A stretch of 64,000 nucleotides of DNA. Source: Mycolicibacterium sphagni. GTDB lineage: Bacteria; Actinomycetota; Actinomycetes; Mycobacteriales; Mycobacteriaceae. The stretch spans positions 62,001-126,000 of the forward strand of contig NZ_NOZR01000004.1 of NCBI RefSeq assembly GCF_002250655.1, given 5' to 3'. Below are positions 24,394 through 32,843 of this stretch, piece by piece. Position 1 is the stretch's first letter; each line of letters begins with the position of its first letter. The position numbers and the translations under genes are program-made. The notes below the pieces were generated by a model. It searched no databases and was not told the DNA's origin. It saw nothing but the letters and a program-made list of their open reading frames with translations.

Positions 24394-27030
24394 ATGATCG
24401 TGCACGATTCGTTGCAGAGCATCGACCACCCCGGGAGCCCGCCGCAGGGCGAGGCGCGGGTTAGCGAGAACGTCCGTCGCGCGCCGGACCTCGAGCCGCC
24501 TTCATTCGGTTATGCCCGCTGGGTGGGACGGGTCGGTGTGTTGGCGGTTGCGCTGGGTGTCGGCGCGGCCGCGGCCGCCATGCCGGTAGCTGCCGCGGAT
24601 TCGAGCGGCTCGGGGAATTCGACTGGTTCGACGTCGGGTCGATCGTCGCAGGGGACGACACACGGGGGCTCCTCGAGTAAGGCTTCGTCGACGGGGGATG
24701 ACTCGTCCGCCGGAACGGCGGGTTCGACGGCCAGTGGGGCACGCACTGCTCCCCGTCAACGCGCCGCCGCGCGTCCGTCGTCACCGGCGAGCCCTTCCGA
24801 GCCAACCACTTCCGAGCCAACCGCTGCGAGCAACGACACTCCTTCGGCGGCCACGAAGGCTCCCGCCGGTTCAGCGACCGAGACCAAGTCGGCGCCGCCT
24901 GCTGCCGCCTCGGCAGTCAGTGGGAAGGTGGCGTCGCCGGGAGCGGCCGCGATGGCCGCACTGGCGGGCAACCCGATCACGGACTTCGTCCGGGTCTTCA
25001 TCGGTAACGGCACCGCCGCCAACCCCAATGCCGGCATTCTGTTCGGAAATGGCTACAGCTACACCGCCGTTGGCGGTGCGTGCGTTGCCGGTGCTGCGTG
25101 CAATGGCGGAAACGCCGGCCTGTTCGGAACCGGCGGCAACGGCTTCAACGGCGGCAATGGCGGGTCGGCCGGGTGGTTCGGATCCGGCGGTAGCGGTGGC
25201 ACGGGCGTGGCCGGAATCAACGGCGGGGCCGGTGGCAAGGGCGGCGCCGGCGGCCTGTTCACCGGCGATGGTGGCAGCGGCGGTGCCGGCGGCGCCGGTA
25301 CCGGTGCCGCCGGTGGCGATGGCGGCGGCGTCGGAGCCCTGTCGATCAACGGCAACGGTGGCAGCGGAGGCGCAGGCGGGACCGGGGTGACCGGGACGAC
25401 CGGCAGCACCGGCGGTGCCGGCGGCAAAGGTGGCGTCGGCGGTGCCGGCGGTAAGGGCGGTTCCGGCAGTTCGATCTTCGGCCGGGGCGGCAATGGCGGC
25501 ACCGGCGGTAAGGGCGGTACGGGCGGTGTCGGCGGTAATGGTGCTGACAGCGTCGACGGCGGCGCTGCCAGCGGCAACGGCGGGGCCGGAGGCGAAGGCG
25601 GAACCGCCGGAGTCGGTGGCGCGGCAGGCCAGGGCCGATTCCTGTTCCTCTTCACTCAGAGTGGTTTCGCCGGCGGCGGCGGTGTCGGTGGTACGGGCGG
25701 CGCCGGCGGTACCGGCGGGGCCGGCAAGGGTGCAACAGCCAGCGGTTTGGCGCAGGCCGGCGGTGTCGGTGGCACAGGCGGCAAGGGTGGTGCCGGGACC
25801 GGCGGCGCCGCGTTCGGCACCGGTGGTGCCGGCGGCGCGGGCGGGGCGGGCGCGAGTGACGGTACCGGCGCGACCGGTGGCAAGGGCGGTGTCGGTGGCA
25901 AGGGTGTCGCGGGCACTGCCACCGCAGTCGGCTTGGGCGGTGGCGGAGGCGGCGGCGGTGGCGGTGCCCTCGTCGAAGGGACCAACGCCGGCGCCGCTGT
26001 CGGTACTGCCACCGGCGGGGCCGGTGGCAACGGCGGTGACGCCACGACCACTGCAGCAGGCGGGGCCGGCGGCTCGGGCGGTGGCGCCAACATCATCTCC
26101 GACGGTGTCCTCAGCTCCGCCTCCGGTACTGCCACCGGCGGCGCCGGCGGTAAGGGCGGCACCGGGGGTGCCGTGGGCGGAGCCGGTGGCACCGCGGCAC
26201 TCATAGCCGGCGCGCACGGCACCGTCGCGGGGACAGCCAAGGGCGGTAGCGGCGGTGACGCCACGGGCGCAGGCAGCGTCGGTGGCAATGGCGGGTCGGC
26301 CCAGATGCAGGCTGGCTCGTTGGCCAACACGCCCGCCGACTACGGCATTGTGACCGGTACCGCTACCGGTGGCAACGGCGGGGCCGCCACCAACGGGGGC
26401 CTCGGCGGTGGAGCTGGCAACGCAGTGGTAATCGCTTCAGGGCCGACGGGCGGTACCACCGGCATCACCGCCATCGGCGGTAACGGCGGTGCGTCCAGCG
26501 TCACTGGCGTGAGCGGCGGTAACGGTGGCTCCTCGAGCGTCAACGGTCTGAACGGGAGCATCACCGGCGGCTCGGCGGTCGCCGGCAACGGTGGCGCAAC
26601 CAAGGGCGGTAAAGGTGGTGACGGCGGTTTCGCTTGGATCAAGGCCACCGACCCCACTGCCGCCGCAGGGACCGCGATCGTCAACGGCGTTTCGACCGGC
26701 GGTAACGGCGGTGACGGCGGAGCCAACGGCACCGGCACGGGCGCTGCGGTTGGTGGCGACGGCGGTGACGGCGGGAACAGCGCCTTCGTGCAGTCTGGCG
26801 GCCAGACTTCGGTCGGCGGGGTCAATTCGGGCGGCAAGGGTGGCAACGGCGGCAAGGGGACCAATGCCGGCACCGGGGGCACCGGCATCGGTGGTGCTGG
26901 TGGCAACGGTGGTAACGGTGGCAATGTCTCGGGCGTCCTAGGCCAGGGCACCGACGGCGGCAATGGCGGCGACGCCGGCGCGACCGGTACACCCGGCAGC
27001 GTCGGCACCGCGGGAGTCGATCACCCCTGA
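24394..27030 (+). CDS. PGRS-like glycine-rich exported protein lacking a PE domain
   Basis: 878 aa from ATG 24394, chosen over ATG 24370 because AAGGAAG lies six bases before it. Order: a ~38-residue polar leader; a membrane/signal segment (VGRVGVLAVALGVGAAAAAM, cleavable near VAAADS); a Ser/Thr/Pro/Ala linker of ~110 residues; a short segment FIGNGTAANPNAGILFGNGY, reminiscent of the linker that precedes PGRS repeats; then ~650 residues of Gly-Gly-X repeats. The first repeat half is plain GGxGG; the second has longer units of about 35-42 residues marked by GTATGG and followed by GGxGG-x-A. No PE or PPE domain is present. Probably a cell-surface protein; function unknown. Confidence 0.85.
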   Translation: MIVHDSLQSIDHPGSPPQGEARVSENVRRAPDLEPPSFGYARWVGRVGVLAVALGVGAAAAAMPVAAADSSGSGNSTGSTSGRSSQGTTHGGSSSKASSTGDDSSAGTAGSTASGARTAPRQRAAARPSSPASPSEPTTSEPTAASNDTPSAATKAPAGSATETKSAPPAAASAVSGKVASPGAAAMAALAGNPITDFVRVFIGNGTAANPNAGILFGNGYSYTAVGGACVAGAACNGGNAGLFGTGGNGFNGGNGGSAGWFGSGGSGGTGVAGINGGAGGKGGAGGLFTGDGGSGGAGGAGTGAAGGDGGGVGALSINGNGGSGGAGGTGVTGTTGSTGGAGGKGGVGGAGGKGGSGSSIFGRGGNGGTGGKGGTGGVGGNGADSVDGGAASGNGGAGGEGGTAGVGGAAGQGRFLFLFTQSGFAGGGGVGGTGGAGGTGGAGKGATASGLAQAGGVGGTGGKGGAGTGGAAFGTGGAGGAGGAGASDGTGATGGKGGVGGKGVAGTATAVGLGGGGGGGGGGALVEGTNAGAAVGTATGGAGGNGGDATTTAAGGAGGSGGGANIISDGVLSSASGTATGGAGGKGGTGGAVGGAGGTAALIAGAHGTVAGTAKGGSGGDATGAGSVGGNGGSAQMQAGSLANTPADYGIVTGTATGGNGGAATNGGLGGGAGNAVVIASGPTGGTTGITAIGGNGGASSVTGVSGGNGGSSSVNGLNGSITGGSAVAGNGGATKGGKGGDGGFAWIKATDPTAAAGTAIVNGVSTGGNGGDGGANGTGTGAAVGGDGGDGGNSAFVQSGGQTSVGGVNSGGKGGNGGKGTNAGTGGTGIGGAGGNGGNGGNVSGVLGQGTDGGNGGDAGATGTPGSVGTAGVDHP

Positions 27031-27043
27031 TCGTGAACTGAAG

Positions 27044-27081
27044 GCCAGCGGGCGCAGTCGATTTCGGCTGTGCCCGTTGGC
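27044..27081 (+). terminator. Hairpin after the PGRS-like gene, probable terminator
   Basis: The arms GCCAGCGGGCGCAG (27044-27057) and CTGTGCCCGTTGGC (27068-27081) pair over 14 positions, two of them G-U, around a ten-base loop. G-U pairing works only in the plus-strand transcript, so it should serve the PGRS-like gene. It fills the gap to the convergent tetR stop. There is no strong U tract, which is common for mycobacterial terminators. Confidence 0.55.
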
Positions 27082-27084
27082 ATT

Positions 27085-27714
27085 TCAGGCTTTGACTGTC
27101 GGTACGCCGAACTTCGTCACGAATTCCTTTGCCTTGATAAGGAATTCCATCTGCGCCGCGACGTCGTGCAACGGCTGCAGGCTGCGTACCGAGCGGCACA
27201 GGACAACCGCGCCCTCCATCGCGGACAGGGTGGTGTCAGCCAACGCGCTGGCCTCGGCGCTCTCGAAACCCTCTCGCAGGTATGCCTGCTTGGCGGCCTC
27301 GCGCCAGCGGCCGAAGATCTCGCCGGCCACTGCGGTCAGCTGCTGTTCGTCCTCGCCGGAGCCGACCGCGGCGGCCAGCACCGGGCAGCCGGCGGTGTAA
27401 TCGCTTGTGAGCAGGGCATTTTCCCAGAGCTGGACGAAGCGGCGAAGCAGTACCCCGGCGCTCTCGCCGGCGGCTTCGTCGATGCTGGTGGTGATCTCGT
27501 AGCCGGCATAGTCCAGCGCCTCGCGCAGGATCTGGCTGCGGCCTTCGGGGAAATGGTGATAGACCGAGCCGCGCGGCGCGCCGCTGCGAGCCAGCACTTC
27601 GTCGATGGTGACTCCGGCGGCCCCGCGTTCGCGCAGCACCTCAGCGGCGCTCACCAGCATCTTGGTGCGGGTGGAGCCTCGGGTGCGGCGATCTGCCGGC
27701 GGTGTCCGGGTCAT
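27085..27714 (-). CDS. TetR-family transcriptional regulator
   Basis: 209 aa. The N-terminal helix-turn-helix reads TKMLVSAAEVLRERGAAGVT, IDEVLARSGAPRGSVYHHFP (recognition helix with the typical YHHF ending). The remaining ~150 residues form the ligand domain, with DYTAGCPVLAAAVGSGEDE resembling the TetR subfamily with a conserved cysteine near helix 6. The ATG at 27714 follows directly on the TGA of a 45-codon gene. A perfect inverted repeat 44 bases before that small gene is a likely operator, giving autoregulation and perhaps control of the divergent fadE5-hydratase operon. Confidence 0.88.
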   Translation of the reverse strand: MTRTPPADRRTRGSTRTKMLVSAAEVLRERGAAGVTIDEVLARSGAPRGSVYHHFPEGRSQILREALDYAGYEITTSIDEAAGESAGVLLRRFVQLWENALLTSDYTAGCPVLAAAVGSGEDEQQLTAVAGEIFGRWREAAKQAYLREGFESAEASALADTTLSAMEGAVVLCRSVRSLQPLHDVAAQMEFLIKAKEFVTKFGVPTVKA

Positions 27715-27852
27715 TCAGGCGGCGGGGGTTTGGCGAGCGTCGCCACCGCGCCACGCCAACGCACGCGCACCCCGACCGAACAGCTGCCGGCGCTTGTCAG
27801 GCACGTGACGCGTGAACCGGTGGCCGGCGATATTCAGCTCGATCAGCCACAT
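27715..27852 (-). CDS. Small protein (45 aa) coupled to the tetR gene
   Basis: ATG 27852 to TGA 27715 gives 45 residues beginning MWLIELNIAGHRFTRHVPDK and ending in a Gly/Ala/Arg-rich tail (RQLFGRGARALAWRGGDARQ before TPAA). AAGGAGAG is placed eight bases before the start, and the TGA is immediately followed by the tetR ATG, so the ribosome would pass straight from one gene to the next. The product is basic, has no membrane helix and matches no family I know. It may be a real small protein or a leader that sets tetR translation; the good ribosome site supports translation in either case. Confidence 0.6.
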   Translation of the reverse strand: MWLIELNIAGHRFTRHVPDKRRQLFGRGARALAWRGGDARQTPAA

Positions 27853-27895
27853 TTTTCTCTCCTTGCGGCGCAGGTCGTAAGACCGACTCCATAAC

Positions 27896-27911
27896 TATGG
27901 TTATGACCATA
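27896..27911. promoter_or_regulatory. Candidate TetR operator
   Basis: TATGGTTATGACCATA is a perfect inverted repeat (arms TATGGT and ACCATA, spacer TATG). It lies upstream of the small-protein/tetR operon on one side and of fadE5 on the other. TetR proteins commonly bind such a site in their own promoter; binding here is inferred. Confidence 0.55.
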
Positions 27912-28011
27912 AGATTAGAGCCGATTAAGTGCAACATGGAATCTGCGTTCGGCGTTAACTCCTGAAAAAGGGGAGCCGCTGAGCTGCGGGTAGTTTCGCG
28001 CGCCGTGCTTT

Positions 28012-28029
28012 ATATGATCCAGATCATAT
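28012..28029. promoter_or_regulatory. 18-bp palindrome before fadE5
   Basis: ATATGATCCAGATCATAT has perfect eight-base arms and a two-base spacer, 84 bases before the fadE5 start. Its A/T richness stands out in this high-GC DNA. It is distinct in sequence from the 27896 repeat, so a second regulator, perhaps of fatty-acid metabolism, may act here. Confidence 0.5.
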
Positions 28030-28113
28030 TTCTGGGCACTGCCTGAACCCCGCTGATCAGGCCCGCCATACCGACTAGGCTCGGCTCTGTCAGCGATGAG
28101 AAGGACGCAATCG

Positions 28114-29943
28114 ATGAGCCATTACAAGAGCAACATCCGCGACCTCGAGTTCAACCTCTTCGAGCTGCTCGATTTGGAGAAGACCCTCGACGCTTATCCC
28201 GACCTTGACGGGGATTCGGTGCGCGAGATGCTGTCCGAGGCGGCCCGCCTGGCCGAAGGTCCGGTAGCCGAATCGTTCGCCGAGACTGACCGGCATCCGC
28301 CGACATTCGACCCCGACACTCATGTGGTATCGCTGCCCGAGCCGTTCAAGAAGTCGATGCAGGCCTGGCGGCAGGGGGAGTGGTTCCGCGTCGGGCTGGA
28401 CGAGGCCGTGGGCGGTGTCCCGGCCCCGGCGATGGTTGGATGGGCGATCAACGAGCTGGTGCTGGGGGCCAACCCGGCGGTCTTCATGTACATGGCCGGC
28501 CCGATCATGGCCAACATCCTGTTCCACATCGGCAACGACCAGCAGCGGCACTGGGCGACCCTGGCCGCCGAACGCAACTGGTGCGCCACCATGGTGCTGA
28601 CCGAGCCGGACGCCGGCTCCGACGTCGGCGCCGGCCGCACCAAGGCCGTCGATGCCGGGGACGGAACCTGGCACATCGAGGGCGTCAAGCGGTTCATCAC
28701 CAACGGTGACACCGACGATTTCTTCGAGAACATCCTGCATCTGGTGCTGGCCCGCCCAGAGGGTGCCGGGCCGGGCACCAAGGGGCTGAGTCTGTTCGTG
28801 GTCCCCAAGTTCCTGCTCGATCCCGAGACCGGTGCGCCCGGTGAACGCAACGGTGTCTACGTCACCAACCTCGAACACAAGATGGGCCTGAAGGCCTCGG
28901 CTACCACCGAACTCAGCCTGGGTCTGCACGGGAAGCCCGCGATCGGCTGGTTGGTGGGCGACGTCCACAACGGCATCGCGCAGATGTTCAAGGTCATCGA
29001 GTACGCCCGGATGTTCGTGGGTACCAAGGCGATTGCCACCCTGTCGACCGGTTACCTCAACGCGCTGGAGTATGCCAAGACCAGGGTGCAGGGCGCCGAC
29101 CTGACGCAGATGACCGATAAGACGGCGCCGCGGGTGACGATCATTCACCACCCGGATGTCCGCCGTGCCCTGATGATGCAGAAGGCCTACGCCGAAGGGC
29201 TGCGCGCGCTGTACCTCTACACCGCTGCCCACCAGGATCCGACTGTGGCGCAGGTGATTTCAGGTGCGGACGAATCGATGGCCGAGCGGGTCAACGACCT
29301 GCTGCTGCCGATCGTGAAAGGCGTCGGGTCCGAACGGGCCTACCAAACCCTGACCGAGTCGCTCCAGACGTTCGGCGGATCGGGCTTCCTGCAGGACTAT
29401 CCGATCGAGCAGTACATCCGCGACGCGAAAATCGACTCGCTCTACGAGGGCACCACCGCGATCCAGGCCCAGGACTTCTTCTTCCGCAAGATCGCCAGGG
29501 ACCGGGGCGGAGCGCTGGCGCACGTCGTCGGCCAGATCGAGACGTTCATCGGCAGCCCCGACGCGCGGCCCGAGTTGGCCGCCGGCCGCAAGGCCCTGGC
29601 CGACTCGCTGGACAACGTGCGCGCCATCGCGACCGTGATGACCGGTTATCTGCTCGGCGCGCAGGACAACGCGCGCGAGCTCTACCGGGTGGGACTGGAG
29701 TCGGTCGGGTTTCTGCTCGCCGTCGGCGACCTGCTGATCGGCTGGTTCCTGCTGCGCCAGGCCGAGATTGCGCTGCACGCGCTCGACGGCGACCCCGATC
29801 CGCGGGAGGAAGCCTTCTATCGCGGCAAGGTGGCGGTGGCGAACTTCTTCGCCGCCAACGTGTTGCCGCGGCTGGCCGCCGAGCGACACATCGCGGAGTC
29901 GATCGAGCTGACGATCATGGACCTGCGCGAAGAGGCCTTCTAG
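28114..29943 (+). CDS. fadE5: Long acyl-CoA dehydrogenase, FadE5-like
   Basis: 609 aa from ATG 28114 ([18 protein letters not shown]), in the long ACAD class of about 600 residues, not the usual 380. Landmarks: [20 protein letters not shown] (about residues 156-175), [69 protein letters not shown], and a catalytic-glutamate region [20 protein letters not shown], followed by an extra C-terminal helical domain. FadE5 of M. tuberculosis accepts a wide range of acyl-CoA chain lengths. A hydratase gene follows after 55 bases, which would carry out the next beta-oxidation-like step. Confidence 0.88.
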   Translation: MSHYKSNIRDLEFNLFELLDLEKTLDAYPDLDGDSVREMLSEAARLAEGPVAESFAETDRHPPTFDPDTHVVSLPEPFKKSMQAWRQGEWFRVGLDEAVGGVPAPAMVGWAINELVLGANPAVFMYMAGPIMANILFHIGNDQQRHWATLAAERNWCATMVLTEPDAGSDVGAGRTKAVDAGDGTWHIEGVKRFITNGDTDDFFENILHLVLARPEGAGPGTKGLSLFVVPKFLLDPETGAPGERNGVYVTNLEHKMGLKASATTELSLGLHGKPAIGWLVGDVHNGIAQMFKVIEYARMFVGTKAIATLSTGYLNALEYAKTRVQGADLTQMTDKTAPRVTIIHHPDVRRALMMQKAYAEGLRALYLYTAAHQDPTVAQVISGADESMAERVNDLLLPIVKGVGSERAYQTLTESLQTFGGSGFLQDYPIEQYIRDAKIDSLYEGTTAIQAQDFFFRKIARDRGGALAHVVGQIETFIGSPDARPELAAGRKALADSLDNVRAIATVMTGYLLGAQDNARELYRVGLESVGFLLAVGDLLIGWFLLRQAEIALHALDGDPDPREEAFYRGKVAVANFFAANVLPRLAAERHIAESIELTIMDLREEAF

Positions 29944-29998
29944 GCGTCGGTCAAGATGGCGGGGATAACCCGGCGGGACTGATGAGGAAGGCAACCCC

Positions 29999-30457
29999 AT
30001 GAAGCTGATCACGTCCATCGACGACGCGGCATCCGCGGTCGGCCAGGAACTCGGCGTCAGCGAGTGGCTGCAGATCGACCAGAAGCGCATCAACGACTTC
30101 GCCGATGCCACCGGTGACCATCAGTGGATCCACGTCGACGTCGAGAAGGCCAAGGCCGAAAGTCCTTATGGCGCACCGATTGCGCACGGATTCCTGACGT
30201 TGTCACTGATTCCCGCGCTCAGCAAGGACAACTTCCGCGTGGAGAACGCGAAGCTGGCCGTAAACTACGGGCTCAACAAGGTCCGGTTCGTGGCGGCCGT
30301 GCCGGTCGACAGCCGGATCCGGGTGCGATCCGAGCTCGCGGACGCCACCAAGGTCGATGACAACACCGTCAACCTGACCGTCAAGCACACCATCGAGATC
30401 GACGGCGTCGACAAGCCGGCCGCGGTGGCCGAGATGATCGTGCGCGCGATCTACTAG
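29999..30457 (+). CDS. htdZ: MaoC-type (R)-specific enoyl-CoA hydratase, HtdZ-like
   Basis: 152 aa, a single hotdog domain. The hydratase motif FADATGDHQWIHVD places the catalytic Asp and His at about residues 40 and 45, followed by PIAHGFLTLSLIPAL and YGLNKVRFVAAVPVDSRIR. Length and these blocks match Rv0130 (HtdZ) of M. tuberculosis. It hydrates trans-2-enoyl-CoA to the (R)-3-hydroxy form. It follows fadE5 in the same direction and ends at a strong hairpin terminator shared with the convergent aldehyde dehydrogenase. Confidence 0.82.
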   Translation: MKLITSIDDAASAVGQELGVSEWLQIDQKRINDFADATGDHQWIHVDVEKAKAESPYGAPIAHGFLTLSLIPALSKDNFRVENAKLAVNYGLNKVRFVAAVPVDSRIRVRSELADATKVDDNTVNLTVKHTIEIDGVDKPAAVAEMIVRAIY

Positions 30458-30467
30458 CTCACAGGCG

Positions 30468-30505
30468 AAAAGGCCCCCGACACGCGATGCGTGCGGGGGC
30501 CTTTT
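30468..30505. terminator. Bidirectional rho-independent terminator
   Basis: AAAAGGCCCCCG and CGGGGGCCTTTT form a long stem, extended inward by ACACGC against GCGTG with one bulged A, around a three-base loop. The run of A on one side and T on the other makes it usable from both strands, serving the hydratase gene and the convergent aldehyde dehydrogenase. Confidence 0.9.
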
Positions 30506-30513
30506 CCGTCGAA

Positions 30514-31995
30514 TTATTCGGGCTGGTACCCGAACGGCAGCAGCACGCTCTTGGCCTGCGTGTACGGCTCGATACCTTCGGGGCCGTTCTCGCGGCCGAT
30601 GCCGGAGTTCTTGTAGCCGCCGAACGGCGCACCCGGATCGAAGGCGTACATATTGACCGCGTAGGTGCCCGTACGGATCTGGGCGGCGATCTTCATCGCC
30701 TTGTCGTTGTCGGTGGTGAACACCGAGCCGGCCAGACCGTAGGCGGAGTCGTTGGCGATCCGCACGGCATCCTCTTCGGTGTCGTAGGGAATCACCGCCA
30801 GCACCGGTCCGAAGATCTCTTCCTGCGCGATGGTCATCGAGTTGTCGACGTCGGCGAATACCGTCGGTTGCACGAACCAGCCGTTGTCGAGTCCCTCGGG
30901 ACGGCCGCCGCCGGTGACCAGCCGCGCGCCCTCTTCGATGCCCTTCTTGATGTAGCCCTCGACGCGCTCACGTTGCTTCTCGCTGATCAACGATCCGATC
31001 ATGGCGCCCGCGTTGTCGGGCAACCCGACCGGCATGGCCGCGGCCGCGGCGGAGATCTTCTCGACGACCTCGTCGTAGCGCGAGCGCGGGGCCAGGATCC
31101 GGGTCTGGGCGACGCAGGCCTGCCCGGTGTTCATCAGGCCGGCGAACGCCAGCATCGGCAACGTGGAATCCAGGTCGGCGTCCTCGAGGATGATGGCCGC
31201 CGACTTACCGCCCAGTTCCAGCGTGCACGGCTTGAGCCGCTCGGCGGCGATCTTGGCGATCTCCTTGCCGACGGCGCTGGACCCGGTGAACGTGAACTTG
31301 TCGATCTCAGGGTTGGCGGTCAGGGCGCGACCGGTCTCCGGGCCACCGGGGACGACCGACAGCACACCCTCGGGCAGCCCGGCCTCGGCGAAGATATCGG
31401 CCATCGCGAACAGCGACAGCGGGGTCTCGGCGGCGGGCTTCACGACGATGGTGCAGCCGGCCAGCAGCGCGGGGCCGAGCTTGTTGGCGGCCAGGAAGAA
31501 CGGCACGTTCCACGCCGTCACGGCGGCCACGACGCCGATCGGCTCGCGCAGCACCATCGTGGTGCCGTAGACGCCGTCGCGGAACTCCCGCCAGGTGAAC
31601 TTGTCGGCCGCACCTGCGAAGTACTGGAACGACGACATCGCGGCGCCGTACTGCATCATGTCGACGATCGTCGGCGGTTGGCCGGTCTCGGCGGCCAGCA
31701 GGAACTTCAGCTCCTCGGCGCGCTCTTCGAGGATCTTGACGGCGCGGCCCAAGATCTCGGCGCGCTCGGCAGGCGTCAGGTGCGGCCATGGTCCTTCGTC
31801 GAAGGCCTTGCGGGCGGCGGCGCAGGCGGCGTCGACGTCGGCCTTGGCGGCCAGCGGTACCTTGCCCACCAGCTCGCCGGTCGCGGGCGAATGCACTTCA
31901 ATGACCTCAGAGGTGGACGGCTCGGTCCACTTGCCGCCAATGAACAACTTGTCCCATTCGGTCTTGAATGCGGTGCTCTGTGTCATGACCGTCAC
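30514..31995 (-). CDS. NAD(P)-dependent aldehyde dehydrogenase (Rv0223c ortholog)
   Basis: 493 aa from ATG 31995 (ATG 31986 is an alternative). The ALDH signature residues are the glutamate in LELGGKSAAI and the catalytic cysteine in MNTGQACVAQTR; coenzyme segments are AVTAWNVPFF and FTFTGSSAVG, and the closing piece is FDPGAPFGGYKNSGIGRENG. It oxidises an aldehyde to the acid. It starts the backbone run corresponding to Rv0223c-Rv0224c-Rv0225. A near-match to the KstR operator lies 23 bases upstream, which agrees with my recollection that Rv0223c is in the KstR regulon. Confidence 0.88.
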   Translation of the reverse strand: MTVMTQSTAFKTEWDKLFIGGKWTEPSTSEVIEVHSPATGELVGKVPLAAKADVDAACAAARKAFDEGPWPHLTPAERAEILGRAVKILEERAEELKFLLAAETGQPPTIVDMMQYGAAMSSFQYFAGAADKFTWREFRDGVYGTTMVLREPIGVVAAVTAWNVPFFLAANKLGPALLAGCTIVVKPAAETPLSLFAMADIFAEAGLPEGVLSVVPGGPETGRALTANPEIDKFTFTGSSAVGKEIAKIAAERLKPCTLELGGKSAAIILEDADLDSTLPMLAFAGLMNTGQACVAQTRILAPRSRYDEVVEKISAAAAAMPVGLPDNAGAMIGSLISEKQRERVEGYIKKGIEEGARLVTGGGRPEGLDNGWFVQPTVFADVDNSMTIAQEEIFGPVLAVIPYDTEEDAVRIANDSAYGLAGSVFTTDNDKAMKIAAQIRTGTYAVNMYAFDPGAPFGGYKNSGIGRENGPEGIEPYTQAKSVLLPFGYQPE

Positions 31996-32017
31996 ATTAC
32001 CTACTGAAGACAGAAAC

Positions 32018-32031
32018 TAGAACCTGTTCAT
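32018..32031. promoter_or_regulatory. KstR-like operator before the aldehyde dehydrogenase
   Basis: TAGAACCTGTTCAT matches TnnAACnnGTTnnA except for the last base. It sits just upstream of the aldehyde dehydrogenase start and overlaps the end of the methyltransferase gene, so the dehydrogenase would have its own promoter inside that gene's 3' end. Confidence 0.5.
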
Positions 32032-32807
32032 TTCGGTGGGATCGGCGGCCGCAGCACCAGCACCAGGTTGCTCACCAAGAACTCCCGTATACCGGGCGCC
32101 GATGTCAGCCACCACGCCCATCGTGGGTGGTAACGCGGAAATGCCGCGACCAGCGCTCCTGTGCCGGCTGCCCAGGCCAGGCCGTCGGCAGCGGACACCG
32201 CGAAAAGCGACGACCCGTAGTTGTTCTTGGGTGGCCGGCCGTGCCTGCGGGTATAGCGCGCCGCGGCTCTGGCGCCACCCAGATAGTGCGTCAGCCCCAT
32301 TTCATGGCCACCGAAGGGGCCGAGCCAGACGGTGTAGGACAGGATCGCCAGCCCACCGGGGCGGGTGACCCGCAGCATCTCCGCACCCAGCTGCCACGGA
32401 CGGGGCACATGCTCGGCGACGTTGGAGGACAGGCACACGTCGACGCTGCCGTCGGCAAACGGCAGGGCCATTCCGGAGGCCCGGACGAACGCGCCGGGTC
32501 CAGACTGCCGCACCTGTTCGGCGGCGTGCATCTCGCTGGGATCGGGTTCGACGCCTACGTAGTTCCAGCCCGCGTCGGTGAATGCCGTCGCGAAATAGCC
32601 GGGGCCACCGCCGACGTCGAGCAGGGTGTGCCCGGTCGGGCTGTCGATGTGCGACGCCCGCCACAGGTCGGTGACCATGGCGGCGGTATCGGCCGCCAGC
32701 GCGCCGTAGAAACGGGCCGGGTCGGGCTGCTCATAGCGGAATTCGGACAGCAGCCGCACCGAGCGGCCCAGCGTCGCACGCCGGGCGAACAGGTCGGTGA
32801 CGGCCAT
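32028..32807 (-). CDS. SAM-dependent methyltransferase (Rv0224c ortholog)
   Basis: 259 aa from ATG 32807; the longer open frame upstream only mirrors the glycosyltransferase on the other strand. The class I methyltransferase fold shows in HTLLDVGGGPGYFATAFTDA (motif I), YVGVEPDPSEMHAA (motif II), MALPFADGSVDVCLSSNVAE and RVTRPGGLAILSYTVW. A C-terminal segment with WAWWLTSAPGIREFLVSNLV suggests membrane contact. Its divergent partner is a glycosyltransferase, as in M. tuberculosis. The methyl acceptor is unknown; a cell-envelope lipid or glycan is plausible. Confidence 0.87.
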   Translation of the reverse strand: MAVTDLFARRATLGRSVRLLSEFRYEQPDPARFYGALAADTAAMVTDLWRASHIDSPTGHTLLDVGGGPGYFATAFTDAGWNYVGVEPDPSEMHAAEQVRQSGPGAFVRASGMALPFADGSVDVCLSSNVAEHVPRPWQLGAEMLRVTRPGGLAILSYTVWLGPFGGHEMGLTHYLGGARAAARYTRRHGRPPKNNYGSSLFAVSAADGLAWAAGTGALVAAFPRYHPRWAWWLTSAPGIREFLVSNLVLVLRPPIPPK

Positions 32808-32843
32808 CGGGCTCACCCTAGTGCGCGGTCTAGTCTGAACTTG

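Noticed and set aside
24394..24950. N-terminal part of the glycine-rich protein as a PE domain
   Set aside because: No Pro-Glu motif or ~100-residue helical hairpin; the segment is a signal peptide and a Ser/Thr/Pro linker.
24871..26217. Long minus-strand open frames (about 450, 200 and 220 codons) opposite the PGRS-like gene
   Set aside because: They are Pro/Ala/Thr-rich mirrors of GGC/GGT repeats; absence of stops is a product of the repeat composition, and there is no ribosome site or family motif.
28090..29232. 380-codon minus-strand frame opposite fadE5
   Set aside because: Antisense shadow of fadE5; no start signal or motif.
30487..32007. 506-codon plus-strand frame opposite the aldehyde dehydrogenase
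   Set aside because: Mirror of a clear ALDH gene and starting inside the terminator hairpin; Gly/Arg/His-rich with no domain.
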